NCBI RefSeq assembly: GCF_001645105.1
Contig: NZ_LKEG01000033.1
Coordinates: forward strand, 227 to 64,226
DNA: 64,000 nucleotides
Origin: Pseudomonas marginalis
GTDB taxonomy: Bacteria; Pseudomonadota; Gammaproteobacteria; Pseudomonadales; Pseudomonadaceae
Reading direction: 5' to 3'
Within the stretch, counting starts at the first letter, position 1. Each line of letters begins with the position of its first letter. Of the stretch, positions 1-9,251 are shown in pieces. The notes beneath the pieces are model-generated. The model saw nothing but the letters and a program-made list of their open reading frames with translations. It did no database searches and was not told the origin of the DNA. The translations under genes and the position numbers were made by a program.

Positions 1-92
1 CGTTGGTTGCTACAACGGTGTGTCTTTATCTATGGCTATCGCCGGCGAGCCGGCTCAGTTTCCTGCTTGAATCCCTTCGTTAAAAAACTTTT

Positions 93-121
93 GAAAAAGT
101 CTTACTGACTTCCTGCGCGTC
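93..121 (+). promoter_or_regulatory. Possible ECF-sigma promoter upstream of hasR
   Basis: A GAAAAAG stretch (93-99) is followed about 19 bp later by CGTC (118-121), resembling the -35/-10 pair of FecI/PvdS-type iron-starvation sigma promoters. This would suit a receptor with an N-terminal signalling domain, which normally works with a HasI sigma factor and HasS anti-sigma factor. Neither is in the window; they would lie to the left. Bases 1-92 contain no gene end that I can recognise. The match is loose. Confidence 0.25.
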
Positions 122-185
122 GCACGTCTTGCTAGGTGAGAAGCATTCGCATAAACAAAAACGCTTAGCGCAGGGAACAATCGAA

Positions 186-2942
186 ATGTCAGCACTTAAC
201 AAGGGGCGTATCACCGGTAGCCGGTTAGCCCTTTCCATTCACTTGGGCCTGTTCGCCGCAGCGGCGCCGGTGTATGCCGCGCAGCCTCAATCGGGCGCTA
301 CCCAACCTGCTGTGTTGACGTTCGATATTCCCGTGCAATCTCTCGGCAGTGCCGTGCTGGCCTTTGCCGACCAGGCTGGCTTGCAGGTGTTGTTTGACAG
401 CCAGCGCCTGCAAGGTTTGAGCAGTACGGCGATCAAGGGCAGTTTCAGCGTGCAGGAAGGCCTGGGCCGTTTGCTCGGTGCCGCGCCGGTGGAGTATCGC
501 TTTACCGGCGAGCGCCAGGTCACGCTCAACCGCGTCAGTGACGATCACGACGGCGCCATGACCGTGGGCACTACCACCATTACCGGTAACACCAATGGCC
601 AGGCCGGCGATTGGGTGTACCAGACCCCAAAGTCCGTGGCAGTCATCAGCCGTGACATGATCGACAAGCGCCCACCCCGTCACGCGGCCGACATGCTGGA
701 GGAAACTGCGGGGGTCTACACCGCCGTTGACCAACGCGACCCTGGTCTTTCCGTGAACATTCGCGGCGTTCAGGACTATGGCCGTGTGAACATGAACATC
801 GACGGCATGCGCCAGAACTTCAACGTCAATGGGCACCAGCAGCGCAATGGCACCATGCTGATTGACCCGGAGTTCATTTCCAGCATCGAGATCGACAAGG
901 GCAGCCAGTCGGGGCAGGGTGGGGCGGCCGTACTCGGCGGGATCGCCTCGTTCAAGACCCTGGAGGCCAGCGAGTTCCTCAAGGACGGTAAAGAGATCGG
1001 CGGACGTTTTCGCGCGGGCAGCGGTATCGGTGAGCTGGGCAACGGTACCTACTTCAATGGCAGTGGCGTGTTTGCCTTTGGTGATGAGCGCGGCGATGTG
1101 CTGCTCGGCTACAGCGAGCGCCATTTCGGCAACTACCGGGCCGGCACCCACAATGACCAGAACCTGGGCACCAATCTGCGGGCCAGGAAGTATGCCCCGG
1201 TCGCCTTCGACGACTGGTTGAACAGCGAAGTCGGTGATACCGGCAGCGTGACCCGGTCGCAGATCGTCAAGTTCGGCCTGAACCTGCCCAACGATCAGCG
1301 CGTGCAATTGAGCTACCTGGAAAGCGATACCGACAGCAATGATGCCTGGGGCTACATCAGTGATGATCTTCAGAGCAGCTATTACGTACGCACCGGCAAG
1401 AACAACCTCAACGCGAAAAACGCGGCGCTGGACTACAGCTACAGCCCGGATAACGCGCTGATCGATTTCAAGGCCAAGCTCTATTACGTCACCACCCAAC
1501 TGGATCGCTCCAACGCCGGCAACCTTGCGTCCCTGAGTTCCGGCAACTATACGCCGGCATACACCGACCATTTCCAGACCGATACCTGGGGCCTGCAGGG
1601 CGAAAACACGGCGCGCTTCGACCTCGGCCGCGTGGGGCATCTGAGCTGGAACTATGGCCTGGAGATGTATCAGGACACCTTCAAGCCCAGTACCAACAAG
1701 ATCGAGTCCACCAACACGATCAACTCCGGATCACTGCCCTACACCCCCAGTGCCGACCCGGAAGGCAAGCGCACCATCGCCAGTGTGTTCAACAACCTGC
1801 AATACGAATATGACGACTGGCTGACCGTGGATGCCGGGCTGCGTTACGACCGTTATCGGCTGGAGGGTGTCACCGGGATGACGCTGTGGAAGCGCGACCG
1901 GTTTTACACCAGTACGACGGGCGCGAAGCGTGTCGAGGACATTTTTGATATCGACCGTGAAGACGGACGGTTTTCGCCGACCTTCGGTATCGGCATCAAG
2001 CCTGGGGTCGACTGGCTGCAACTGTATACCCGCTGGGGCAAGGGCTGGCGCCCGCCGGCTGTCACGGAAACCTTTATGAGCGGCCGCCCCCACGGTGGGG
2101 GTTCGAATGAACGGGTATTCCCCAATCCTTACCTGAAGCCAGAGGAGTCTCGCGATTGGGAAGTGGGGATGAACGTGTTCAAGGAGTCGCTCTTTTTCAA
2201 TGACGACCGACTGGGCATCAAGGTGGCGTACTTCGACACCAAGATTAAGAATTTCACCTTCCTCAATACCAGTGTGAGTTTGCCGGAGACGTCCGTTGGG
2301 GGGTTCAACGGGATCATGGCGTATACCAACAACCTCAATGACACGCGGTTCAGGGGCCTCGAGTACCAACTCAACTACGACATGGGGCGTGCGTATACCA
2401 ACCTCAGTTACACGCACATGATCGGCAGCAACGAGTTCTGTTCGAAGAATTACTACCTGGGCGGGGCCAAGAAGGCCGGTCCCAGCACCACCGTTATCGA
2501 ACGGTTTACCCGGCCTAACGGCACCATCGGTTTCCGCCCTGTGACCCGCTACGAATTGTTGGATGACGAGGCCGCCAATGCCAAGGAAAGCTGCGGCAAG
2601 ATCATGGGCAACGCCACCTACACCCCCGCTGATCGCGCGTCGTTGACGTTGGGCGCGCGCTTTTTGGACAAGCGCCTGGATACCGGTGTGCGTGTTCGCT
2701 ACAGCTCGGGTAACGGGGAAAACCTGGACAACCAGGGCTACAACCTGATCGACCAGGCCATGTGGCCCAAATACACCGTGTATGACGTCTACGCCAGTTA
2801 CTGGATGACCGATCAATTGAACATCGCGTTGGCGTTGGAAAACGCCACGGACGAAGCGTATTTCGTCGCCATGGGCGATGCCAACAACCTCAGCCTGGCT
2901 CGCGGCCGGACCTTGAGCGGAATGCTCGAATACAAATTCTGA
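186..2942 (+). CDS. hasR: TonB-dependent heme/hemophore receptor HasR
   Basis: Outer-membrane receptor that takes heme from the HasA hemophore and imports it with TonB energy. The ATG at 186 (918 aa) is preferred over an upstream TTG at 129 because AGGGAA precedes it and a signal peptide ending near VYAAQ follows directly. After the signal peptide comes an STN signalling domain (about residues 40-110), then a plug domain, then a 22-strand-type barrel ending in the typical aromatic terminus (EYKF). The RPPAVTE and NPYL motifs are the FRAP/NPNL signature of heme receptors, and His636 between them fits the heme-ligand histidine of HasR. The STN domain implies cell-surface signalling to a HasI/HasS pair. 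It heads the has operon; hasA follows after about 100 bp. Confidence 0.93.
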   Translation: MSALNKGRITGSRLALSIHLGLFAAAAPVYAAQPQSGATQPAVLTFDIPVQSLGSAVLAFADQAGLQVLFDSQRLQGLSSTAIKGSFSVQEGLGRLLGAAPVEYRFTGERQVTLNRVSDDHDGAMTVGTTTITGNTNGQAGDWVYQTPKSVAVISRDMIDKRPPRHAADMLEETAGVYTAVDQRDPGLSVNIRGVQDYGRVNMNIDGMRQNFNVNGHQQRNGTMLIDPEFISSIEIDKGSQSGQGGAAVLGGIASFKTLEASEFLKDGKEIGGRFRAGSGIGELGNGTYFNGSGVFAFGDERGDVLLGYSERHFGNYRAGTHNDQNLGTNLRARKYAPVAFDDWLNSEVGDTGSVTRSQIVKFGLNLPNDQRVQLSYLESDTDSNDAWGYISDDLQSSYYVRTGKNNLNAKNAALDYSYSPDNALIDFKAKLYYVTTQLDRSNAGNLASLSSGNYTPAYTDHFQTDTWGLQGENTARFDLGRVGHLSWNYGLEMYQDTFKPSTNKIESTNTINSGSLPYTPSADPEGKRTIASVFNNLQYEYDDWLTVDAGLRYDRYRLEGVTGMTLWKRDRFYTSTTGAKRVEDIFDIDREDGRFSPTFGIGIKPGVDWLQLYTRWGKGWRPPAVTETFMSGRPHGGGSNERVFPNPYLKPEESRDWEVGMNVFKESLFFNDDRLGIKVAYFDTKIKNFTFLNTSVSLPETSVGGFNGIMAYTNNLNDTRFRGLEYQLNYDMGRAYTNLSYTHMIGSNEFCSKNYYLGGAKKAGPSTTVIERFTRPNGTIGFRPVTRYELLDDEAANAKESCGKIMGNATYTPADRASLTLGARFLDKRLDTGVRVRYSSGNGENLDNQGYNLIDQAMWPKYTVYDVYASYWMTDQLNIALALENATDEAYFVAMGDANNLSLARGRTLSGMLEYKF

Positions 2943-3045
2943 TACCGGTGCCACGGCACCGTATCAACCACGGTTTTGCCCAGGGTTGGGTAAAAAGTGC
3001 GCAGCTGCGCATTGATCAATAGCGCTGTAATTATGAGGTTTAGTG

Positions 3046-3678
3046 ATGACTATTTCTGTTAGCTACGAGTCGTACCTGGGCACTACTTCGCTGTCTGACT
3101 ACCTGTCGGACTGGGCTCTTGGTTTTGCCACGGCAGGTCATGGCACTGGCGGCAACAACGGTGGTTTCAGCAACGGGACCTTCGCCGGTGACCAATACGC
3201 GTCCCATGGCGCCAACAACTCCGACTACGCGTTCATCGCCGACAGCGACACCAGCAACGGCCTGCACTACGTGTTCAATCCAACACTGCCGGCCAGCAGC
3301 AACTTGAACCACTACCTGTGGGGCGAACTGGATAACGTCGAGCTGGGCACCGGCCTGACCGGCGGCAGTGGCAGCGACTTCGACCTGAGTGCCTACAAAG
3401 TCGCCTTCAATGGCCTCGACCTGTCCGCCGCCGAAGGTGCAGGCCGCGTCGGCAACGATGTGCAGAGCGTGATCTACGGCCTGATCCAGGGCAACACCAG
3501 TGCACTGGAATCGGCACTCAACGAGCTGCTGGGCGCTATCGACCCGAGCCTGTCGACGGCCAACACCTTCGACGAGATCTCCGCCGGCCTCGCGGCCCAC
3601 GCGGCGTCCTCGACCACCACCGACGTTGCACTGGTGGGCGTGCAGGACGTGGCCCAGGACTGGGCACTCGCGGCCTAA
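3046..3678 (+). CDS. hasA: Secreted hemophore HasA
   Basis: Extracellular heme-binding protein of 210 aa that captures heme, including from hemoglobin, and hands it to HasR. The ATG at 3046 is used (GAGG 7 bp upstream); a GTG directly before it is in frame but less likely. His32 and Tyr75 sit exactly at the numbering of the known axial heme ligands. The supporting histidine (His83 in Serratia) appears here as His89 because the Tyr75 loop is six residues longer. There is no N-terminal signal peptide; the C-terminus (DVAQDWALAA) has the hydrophobic character of a type I secretion signal. The three genes downstream encode its exporter. Confidence 0.95.
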   Translation: MTISVSYESYLGTTSLSDYLSDWALGFATAGHGTGGNNGGFSNGTFAGDQYASHGANNSDYAFIADSDTSNGLHYVFNPTLPASSNLNHYLWGELDNVELGTGLTGGSGSDFDLSAYKVAFNGLDLSAAEGAGRVGNDVQSVIYGLIQGNTSALESALNELLGAIDPSLSTANTFDEISAGLAAHAASSTTTDVALVGVQDVAQDWALAA

Positions 3679-3696
3679 ATCCGCTGCATGAAAAAA

Positions 3697-3778
3697 GCGA
3701 ATGGAAGATCGCTCTCCCATTCGCCGCATGACACACCGCCGTTGCCCAAGCCTTCTAACTCTTCAGGCGACGGCGGTG
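3697..3778 (+). other. Two RNA hairpins between hasA and hasD
   Basis: The 173-bp hasA-hasD gap can form two stem-loops. The first pairs GCGAATGG (3697-3704) with CCATTCGC (3717-3724). The second pairs 3734-3746 with 3766-3778, a 13-bp GC-rich stem with one G-U pair. Neither is followed by a T-run, so they look like mRNA-stabilising or attenuating structures rather than a full terminator. They would let hasA accumulate above the transporter genes. Confidence 0.55.
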
Positions 3779-3851
3779 CCGAATTCTGCGCAGCGTCGCA
3801 TGGCCTGTCAACGCGACGACGCTGCCCGCTCAACCCTTTGAGAATCCCCAG

Positions 3852-5588
3852 ATGCGCCACGCCGGCAACGAAACCCTGGCCGCCCTCAAGGCCTATAAAA
3901 GTGGCTTCTTCAACATCGGCCTGTTCTCGGCGGTGATCAACCTGCTGATGCTCGCCCCGGCGCTGTACATGCTGCAGGTGTACGACCGGGTGCTGGCCTC
4001 GGGCAATCAGATGACCCTGTTGATGCTGACGCTGATGATCCTCGGCCTGTTCGTCCTGATGGGCGCGTTGGAGTGGGTGCGCAGCCAGGTGGTGATTCGC
4101 CTCGGCACGCAGATGGACATGCGTTTGAACCAGCGGGTGTACGACGCGGCGTTCGAAGCGCAACTCAAGGGCGGCACCCAGGCGGCCGGCCAGGCGCTGC
4201 ATGACCTGACCACGCTGCGCCAGTTCGCCACCGGCCAGGCGTTGTTCGCGTTTTTCGATGCGCCGTGGTTTCCGGTGTACCTGTTGGTGATTTTCCTGTT
4301 TCACCCCTGGCTCGGCCTGCTGGCACTGGTCGGCGCGCTGCTGTTGATGACGCTGGCGTGGGTCAACCACCACGTCAGTCAGGCGCCGATGGCCCTGGCC
4401 AGCCAACTGTCCATCAGCGCCAGCCAGCAGGCCACGGCCAACCTGCGTAATGCCGACACCATCGAAGCCATGGGCATGCTCGGCACGTTGCGCGCACGCT
4501 GGTTCGGCCAGCATCAAGCGTTTTTGGCCCAGCAAAACCTGGCCAGTGAAAAGACCGCGGCCGTCAGCGCCTGGTCCAAGGGCGTGCGCCTCGCGTTGCA
4601 ATCCCTGGTGCTGGGCGTGGGCGCGTTGCTGGCGGTGCAGGGCGATATTACGCCGGGGATGATGATTGCCGGCTCGATCCTGATGGGCCGGGTGTTGACC
4701 CCCATCGACCAACTGATCGGCGTGTGGAAGCAATGGGGCTCGGCGCGGCTGGCGTACGAACGCTTGTCGCAGATGCTGGAGGCCAACCCGGCGCGACCAG
4801 TCCCTATGAGCCTGCCGGTGCCTAAAGGCCAACTGAGCGTCGAGCACATCAGCGCTTGTGCCCCCGGCAGCCGTCGGCCGGCGCTGGCCAACCTCGGTTT
4901 TAACCTGGCGGCAGGCGACGTGCTGGGCGTGATCGGGCCGTCGGGCTGCGGCAAATCCACCCTGGCGCGAATACTGGTGGGCGCCTGGGCGCCCCTGGCC
5001 GGCAAGGTGCGGCTGGACGGTGCCGACCTGGCCCTGTGGGACAAGCAGCAGTTAGGTCCGCACATCGGTTACCTGCCGCAAGACATTCAATTGTTCGCCG
5101 GCAGCATTGCGGAAAACATCGCACGCTTTGCCGAGGTCGACGCGGATAAAGTCCTCGCTGCTGCGCAAATGGCTGGCGTGCATGAATTGATCCTGCAACT
5201 GCCCCAAGGCTACGACACGCAATTGGGGGAGGGCGGCGCCGGCTTGTCCGGCGGCCAGAAGCAACGCGTTGCGCTGGCCCGTGCGCTGTACGGCCTGCCT
5301 GCTTTGATCGTGCTGGATGAACCCAACGCCAACCTCGACGAGGTGGGCGAGCACGCCCTGCTCCAAGCCATCGGCCAGCTCAAGCAACAGCGCCGTACCG
5401 TGATCCTGATCACCCACAAACCCAACTTGCTGAGCCTGACTGACCAGTTGCTGATCCTCAAGGACGGTCAATTACAGGCGTTCGGCCCTACGGCGCGTGT
5501 GTTGGACGCACGGCAGAAGCCCGCTGCGAGCAAGCCGGTGTCGACCCTGAGCATGAGTTACCGCCTCGGTGAAGGAAAACAGGCATGA
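3852..5588 (+). CDS. hasD: Type I secretion ABC transporter HasD
   Basis: Inner-membrane ABC exporter (578 aa) of the PrtD/HasD family that energises HasA secretion. The N-terminal half is a six-helix membrane domain starting near residue 20 ([20 protein letters not shown]). The ATPase follows with Walker [10 protein letters not shown] (near residue 362), signature [15 protein letters not shown] and Walker [13 protein letters not shown]. There is no N-terminal peptidase domain, as expected for this family. The ribosome binding site is weak. Its stop overlaps the hasE start by 4 bp, so the two are translationally coupled. Confidence 0.93.
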   Translation: MRHAGNETLAALKAYKSGFFNIGLFSAVINLLMLAPALYMLQVYDRVLASGNQMTLLMLTLMILGLFVLMGALEWVRSQVVIRLGTQMDMRLNQRVYDAAFEAQLKGGTQAAGQALHDLTTLRQFATGQALFAFFDAPWFPVYLLVIFLFHPWLGLLALVGALLLMTLAWVNHHVSQAPMALASQLSISASQQATANLRNADTIEAMGMLGTLRARWFGQHQAFLAQQNLASEKTAAVSAWSKGVRLALQSLVLGVGALLAVQGDITPGMMIAGSILMGRVLTPIDQLIGVWKQWGSARLAYERLSQMLEANPARPVPMSLPVPKGQLSVEHISACAPGSRRPALANLGFNLAAGDVLGVIGPSGCGKSTLARILVGAWAPLAGKVRLDGADLALWDKQQLGPHIGYLPQDIQLFAGSIAENIARFAEVDADKVLAAAQMAGVHELILQLPQGYDTQLGEGGAGLSGGQKQRVALARALYGLPALIVLDEPNANLDEVGEHALLQAIGQLKQQRRTVILITHKPNLLSLTDQLLILKDGQLQAFGPTARVLDARQKPAASKPVSTLSMSYRLGEGKQA

Positions 5589-6910
5589 GCCAGAGCAAAC
5601 CTGTGTTGGTCAGCGAGGCGCCGAACAACGTGCTGGCGCTGGATGACAAAAAATATTCGCGCATTGGCTGGCTGTTGGTGCTCGGTGGCTTTGCCGGTTT
5701 CCTCGGTTGGGCGGCGTTGGCGCCGTTGGACAAGGGCGTGGCGGTGTCGGGCAAGGTCATGGTCTCGGGCCATCGCAAAACCGTGCAACACCCGGCTGGA
5801 GGTATCGTCGAGCGTATCGACGTGCGCGACGGTGAGGTGGTCAGCGCCGGCCAGGTGCTGCTGCGCTTGAAGGAAACCCCATTGCGCGGGCAGATGCAGT
5901 CCCTGCGCAGCCAGTACGTGGCGTCCCTGGCCAGCGAAGCGCGCTTGAGTGCCGAAAGTGAAGGGTTGTCGGCAATCACTTTTGCTCCCGAACTGCTCGA
6001 CGATCCTGAAGCAGCGGCCACCCTGAACCTGCAACGGCAGCTGTTCAATAGCCGTGCCCAGGCCCTGGCTACCGAGCAACAAGGCCTGCGCGAAACCATC
6101 GCCGGCGCCGAGGCGCAGTTGCGCGGTACGCGGGATTCGCAAGCCAGCAAAGTCCAGCAACGTGCGGCGTTGAGTGAGCAACTGCAAGGCCTGCGCGCGT
6201 TGGCGCGTGACGGTTACATCCCACGCAACCGCCTGCTCGACAGCGAGCGCCTGTACTCGCAGGTCGATGGCGCCATCGCCGAGGACTATGGCCGTATCGG
6301 TCAGTTGCAGCGCCAGGTGCTCGAACTGCGGCTACGCATCCGTCAGCTCGGCGAAGACTTCCAGAAAGACCTGCGCGGCCAGTTGGCCGAGACCCGTACC
6401 CGCAGCGACGACCTGCGCAATCGACTGGCCTCGGCCGAGTTCGAATTGGCCAACAGCCTGGTGCGCGCCCCGGCGTCCGGTGTGGTGGTGGGGCTGGATG
6501 TGTACACCGAAGGCGGCGTAATCAAGCCCGGCCAGGCGTTGATGGACATCGTGCCCCAGGGCGAGCCCTTGCTGGTGGAGGCGCGCGTGCCGGTGCAGAT
6601 GGTCGACAAGGTGCATCCGGGCTTGCCGGTGGAGTTGCTGTTCTCGGCCTTCAACCAGGCCACCACGCCACGGGTGGCCGGCGAGGTCACACTGGTCTCG
6701 GCCGATCGCCAGGTCGATGAACGCACCGACGAGCCTTACTACACGCTGCGCGCCCAGGTCAGCGCGGCCGGTATGCAACAACTGGATGGCGTGCAGATAC
6801 GTCCCGGCATGCCGGTGGAAATCTTCATCAAGACCGGTGAGCGCTCGATGCTCAACTACCTGTTCAAACCCCTGCTGGATCGCACCCATATGGCCCTGGT
6901 GGAAGAATGA
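5585..6910 (+). CDS. hasE: Type I secretion periplasmic adaptor HasE
   Basis: Membrane fusion protein (441 aa) joining HasD in the inner membrane to HasF in the outer membrane. One N-terminal membrane segment lies at about residues 22-44 ([21 protein letters not shown]). It is followed by a lipoyl half-motif, a long coiled-coil hairpin (about 95-290), the second lipoyl half and a beta-barrel domain, the standard HlyD/PrtE order. It overlaps hasD upstream and hasF downstream by 4 bp each. Confidence 0.92.
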   Translation: MSQSKPVLVSEAPNNVLALDDKKYSRIGWLLVLGGFAGFLGWAALAPLDKGVAVSGKVMVSGHRKTVQHPAGGIVERIDVRDGEVVSAGQVLLRLKETPLRGQMQSLRSQYVASLASEARLSAESEGLSAITFAPELLDDPEAAATLNLQRQLFNSRAQALATEQQGLRETIAGAEAQLRGTRDSQASKVQQRAALSEQLQGLRALARDGYIPRNRLLDSERLYSQVDGAIAEDYGRIGQLQRQVLELRLRIRQLGEDFQKDLRGQLAETRTRSDDLRNRLASAEFELANSLVRAPASGVVVGLDVYTEGGVIKPGQALMDIVPQGEPLLVEARVPVQMVDKVHPGLPVELLFSAFNQATTPRVAGEVTLVSADRQVDERTDEPYYTLRAQVSAAGMQQLDGVQIRPGMPVEIFIKTGERSMLNYLFKPLLDRTHMALVEE

Positions 6911-8223
6911 AGGCGCTGTTGTTTACCCTGTTTTTAGGTTGTACCTCGGCGGCGCACGCCTTGGGGTTGCTGGATGCCTACGACTTGGCCCTGCGCAATG
7001 ATCCGACTTTTCAGGCCGCTATCCAGGAGCGTGAAGCCGGTGAAGAACATCGCGTGATCGGGCGTGCGGCGTTGTTGCCGAACCTGTCATGGAGCTATAA
7101 CAACTCGCGCAACGCGTCTGAAGTGACGGCGGGTGAGGTCACCAGCGACCGTGACTACCGCAGCTATGCTTCGACCCTGACCTTGCAGCAACCGTTGTTG
7201 GATTACGAAGCCTATGCGCGGTTTCGCCAGGGCACCGCCCAGGCGTTGATGGCCGACGAGCGCTTTCGCGGCAAGAGCCAGGAACTGGCGGTGCGGGTGC
7301 TCAATGCCTACAGCCAGGCCTTGCTGGCGCAAGAACGTATCGAGCTGAGCCGTGCGCAGAAACGCGCGTATGCCGAGCGCCTGCAACTCAATGATCGCCT
7401 GCTCAAGGGCGGTGAGGGGACGCGTACCGATGTGCTGGAAACCCAGGCGCGCCTGAGCTTGGCCCAGGCAGAAGAAATCGAATCCCTGGATGCCCAGGAC
7501 AGTGCCCTGCGCGAGTTGGAAGCCATCGTCGGCCAGCCGCTGCAGATCGAAGAATTGGCACCATTGACGCGCCAATTCGACATCCCGCCCCTGCAGCCCA
7601 ACCGTTTCGAGACCTGGCGCGACATGGCCATGGCCAATAACCCGGAGCTTAAATCCCAGCACCACGCCCTGGACGTAGCGTCCTATGAAGTGGAGCGCAA
7701 ACGTGCAGGCCACCTGCCCAAGGTCAGCCTGTACGCCACCAGTCGCCAGACCCGTTCTGACTCGGAAAGCAGCTACAACCAACAGTACGACACCAACAGT
7801 GTCGGCATTCAGGTCAGCCTGCCACTGTTTGCCGGCGGCGGGGTGTCGGCCTCCACCCGCCAGGCGGCGAACCAGCTGTCCCAGGCCCAGTACGAGTTGG
7901 ACGCGCAAACCTCGGCCACGCTGGTGGAGTTGCGCAAGCAGTTCAACCTCAATACCAGCGGCGCCGCCAAAGTGCGCGCCTATGAAATGGCCGTCAGCTC
8001 GGCCACTGCCTTGGTGGCCGCGACCCAGAAAAGCGTCACCGGCGGTGAGCGCGTCAACCTCGACGTGCTCGACGCCGAACAACAACTCTTCACCGCCCGC
8101 CGCGACCTGGCGAATGCGCGGCATGCGTATCTGCTGGCGAGGATTCAACTGAAGTATTACGCGGGGTTGCTGAGCGAGCAGGACTTGCGGGCCTTGGCGG
8201 GGTATTTCCAGCCCTCGGCATGA
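6907..8223 (+). CDS. hasF: TolC-like outer membrane channel HasF
   Basis: Outer-membrane exit duct (438 aa) of the hemophore secretion system, TolC family. A signal peptide ends near AHA-LGLLDAYDLAL, and the body has two TolC/OEP repeats with long helices. This operon carries its own TolC partner, as Pseudomonas has and apr operons do, rather than borrowing the housekeeping one. It is the last gene of the operon, followed by an intrinsic terminator 9 bp after the stop codon. Confidence 0.9.
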   Translation: MKALLFTLFLGCTSAAHALGLLDAYDLALRNDPTFQAAIQEREAGEEHRVIGRAALLPNLSWSYNNSRNASEVTAGEVTSDRDYRSYASTLTLQQPLLDYEAYARFRQGTAQALMADERFRGKSQELAVRVLNAYSQALLAQERIELSRAQKRAYAERLQLNDRLLKGGEGTRTDVLETQARLSLAQAEEIESLDAQDSALRELEAIVGQPLQIEELAPLTRQFDIPPLQPNRFETWRDMAMANNPELKSQHHALDVASYEVERKRAGHLPKVSLYATSRQTRSDSESSYNQQYDTNSVGIQVSLPLFAGGGVSASTRQAANQLSQAQYELDAQTSATLVELRKQFNLNTSGAAKVRAYEMAVSSATALVAATQKSVTGGERVNLDVLDAEQQLFTARRDLANARHAYLLARIQLKYYAGLLSEQDLRALAGYFQPSA

Positions 8224-8231
8224 GTGGTTAC

Positions 8232-8256
8232 AACCCGGCATTCGCCGGGTTTTTTG
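8232..8256 (+). terminator. Intrinsic terminator of the has operon
   Basis: AACCCGG (8232-8238) pairs with CCGGGTT (8245-8251) around a 6-base loop and runs into a T-tract. It sits directly after hasF and closes the operon. Confidence 0.85.
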
Positions 8257-8337
8257 TGCTTACTAGTCTGTGAAACAGCTTCGGGAAAAGGGAGCCGGTT
8301 GTCGGGTGACAGGGGAAAATTGTTACTTGGCGGAAAA

Positions 8338-8356
8338 TAACCTAACGGATGGGTTA
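8338..8356. promoter_or_regulatory. Dyad overlapping the start region of the DUF4160 gene
   Basis: TAACC (8338-8342) and GGTTA (8352-8356) form an inverted repeat ending 2 bp before the ATG at 8359; TAAC is also repeated at 8343-8346, pairing with GTTA at 8353-8356. An operator at this place would suit autoregulation, as in toxin-antitoxin operons. This is inference from symmetry and position alone. Confidence 0.25.
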
Positions 8357-8358
8357 CG

Positions 8359-8787
8359 ATGAGAGTAGGCGCTTACAAGGGATATGTGATTTCGGTGTTT
8401 ATCAGGGATGAGCATTGCCCGCCCCATGTGCATGTCAGGGGGAAGGAATGGGATGCGCGTTTTCGTTTCAGTTTTCTGGATGGAGACGTGGAATTGTGGG
8501 ACGTAGAGCCAGAGCGGCGGCAGCCACCCATGGCGGTTTTGAAAGAAATACGCGGGGCGATCATGCAGCGGCATTACCTGGCGCGGGCACGCAGGATCTG
8601 GTGGGAATACCTGCAAACGGTCTGCCTGGAGAATCATTCTTGGGATTGGGAGGCCGGTGAATTGGTGCCAGGGTTAGTTATTCGACATGGAGTCCATGTC
8701 ATCGCAAGCGCCCGGCACGATGTCGTTGCGCAACGGACAATTCTGAATCTGGTAAGAGCACCAGACTGTGTGGGGATTGATTTATGA
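8359..8787 (+). CDS. DUF4160 family protein
   Basis: Protein of 142 aa. Residues 1-80 match the DUF4160 pattern: short beta strands with DEHCPPHVHV near residue 17, then a strand-turn-strand with DGDVELWDV, then a helix. Most relatives that I know are about 80-90 aa, so the last 55 or so residues (from about RRIWWEYLQ) are an extension of unknown role. The gene overlaps the DUF2442 gene by 4 bp (ATGA), so the two are coupled. DUF4160-DUF2442 pairs are often discussed as toxin-antitoxin-like, but the biochemistry is unknown. It lies between the has terminator and trmA. Confidence 0.75.
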   Translation: MRVGAYKGYVISVFIRDEHCPPHVHVRGKEWDARFRFSFLDGDVELWDVEPERRQPPMAVLKEIRGAIMQRHYLARARRIWWEYLQTVCLENHSWDWEAGELVPGLVIRHGVHVIASARHDVVAQRTILNLVRAPDCVGIDL

Positions 8788-9251
8788 AAATCGTAAAAGC
8801 CAAGGTTGTACCCTACAAACCGCTCACTGAGGCCGACGTCGAAAAGGCGATAGCCCGAGGGCGCAAGACACGGCACCTTTATGCCCGGGCCAGCTCTGTG
8901 CGTTATGAAGACAACTGCATTTCCATCGGTTTCAGCGACGGCAGTCGCGTTGTACTGCCGGTGGCTGGCCTGCCCGAGTTCGCGGGGTTTTCCTTGGAGG
9001 ACTTTGAGCAACTGGAAGTCGGCTTTGGCGGCAAGGCGCTGTGCTGTGAGGCCCGGGACTTGGATGTTTCGGTCACGGGCCTGATCGCCACCAGCAAACC
9101 GCTCATGGACCTAGCCACCAGTTTGGTTGCGTCGCGCAACGGTCGCAAAAGCAGCGCCGCCAAATCCGCCGCCGCCCGAGCCAATGGCAAGAAGGGCGGG
9201 CGGCCACGCAAGAAGGAACCTGAGGACGTTGAACTACCGCCGAGTCAGTAA
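8784..9251 (+). CDS. DUF2442 domain protein with basic tail
   Basis: Protein of 155 aa. A DUF2442-type core lies at about residues 30-95 (strands around [23 protein letters not shown]). Residues 118-150 form a Lys/Arg/Ala-rich tail ending in GGRPRKK, which resembles an AT-hook and suggests nucleic-acid binding. It is translationally coupled to the DUF4160 gene. Its 3' end overlaps the convergent trmA by 18 bp (9234-9251), with no terminator between them. If the pair is toxin-antitoxin-like, this is the more likely DNA-binding partner. Function is not established. Confidence 0.75.
   Translation: MKIVKAKVVPYKPLTEADVEKAIARGRKTRHLYARASSVRYEDNCISIGFSDGSRVVLPVAGLPEFAGFSLEDFEQLEVGFGGKALCCEARDLDVSVTGLIATSKPLMDLATSLVASRNGRKSSAAKSAAARANGKKGGRPRKKEPEDVELPPSQ

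Noticed and set aside
1-92. Possible 3' end of a hasS (FecR-like) gene at the window edge
   Set aside because: All three frames are short, and none shows a recognisable FecR C-terminus, so I cannot call it.
1731-2954. 407-codon minus-strand frame within hasR
   Set aside because: It is a GC-codon-position shadow with no recognisable motif, and hasR is unambiguous.
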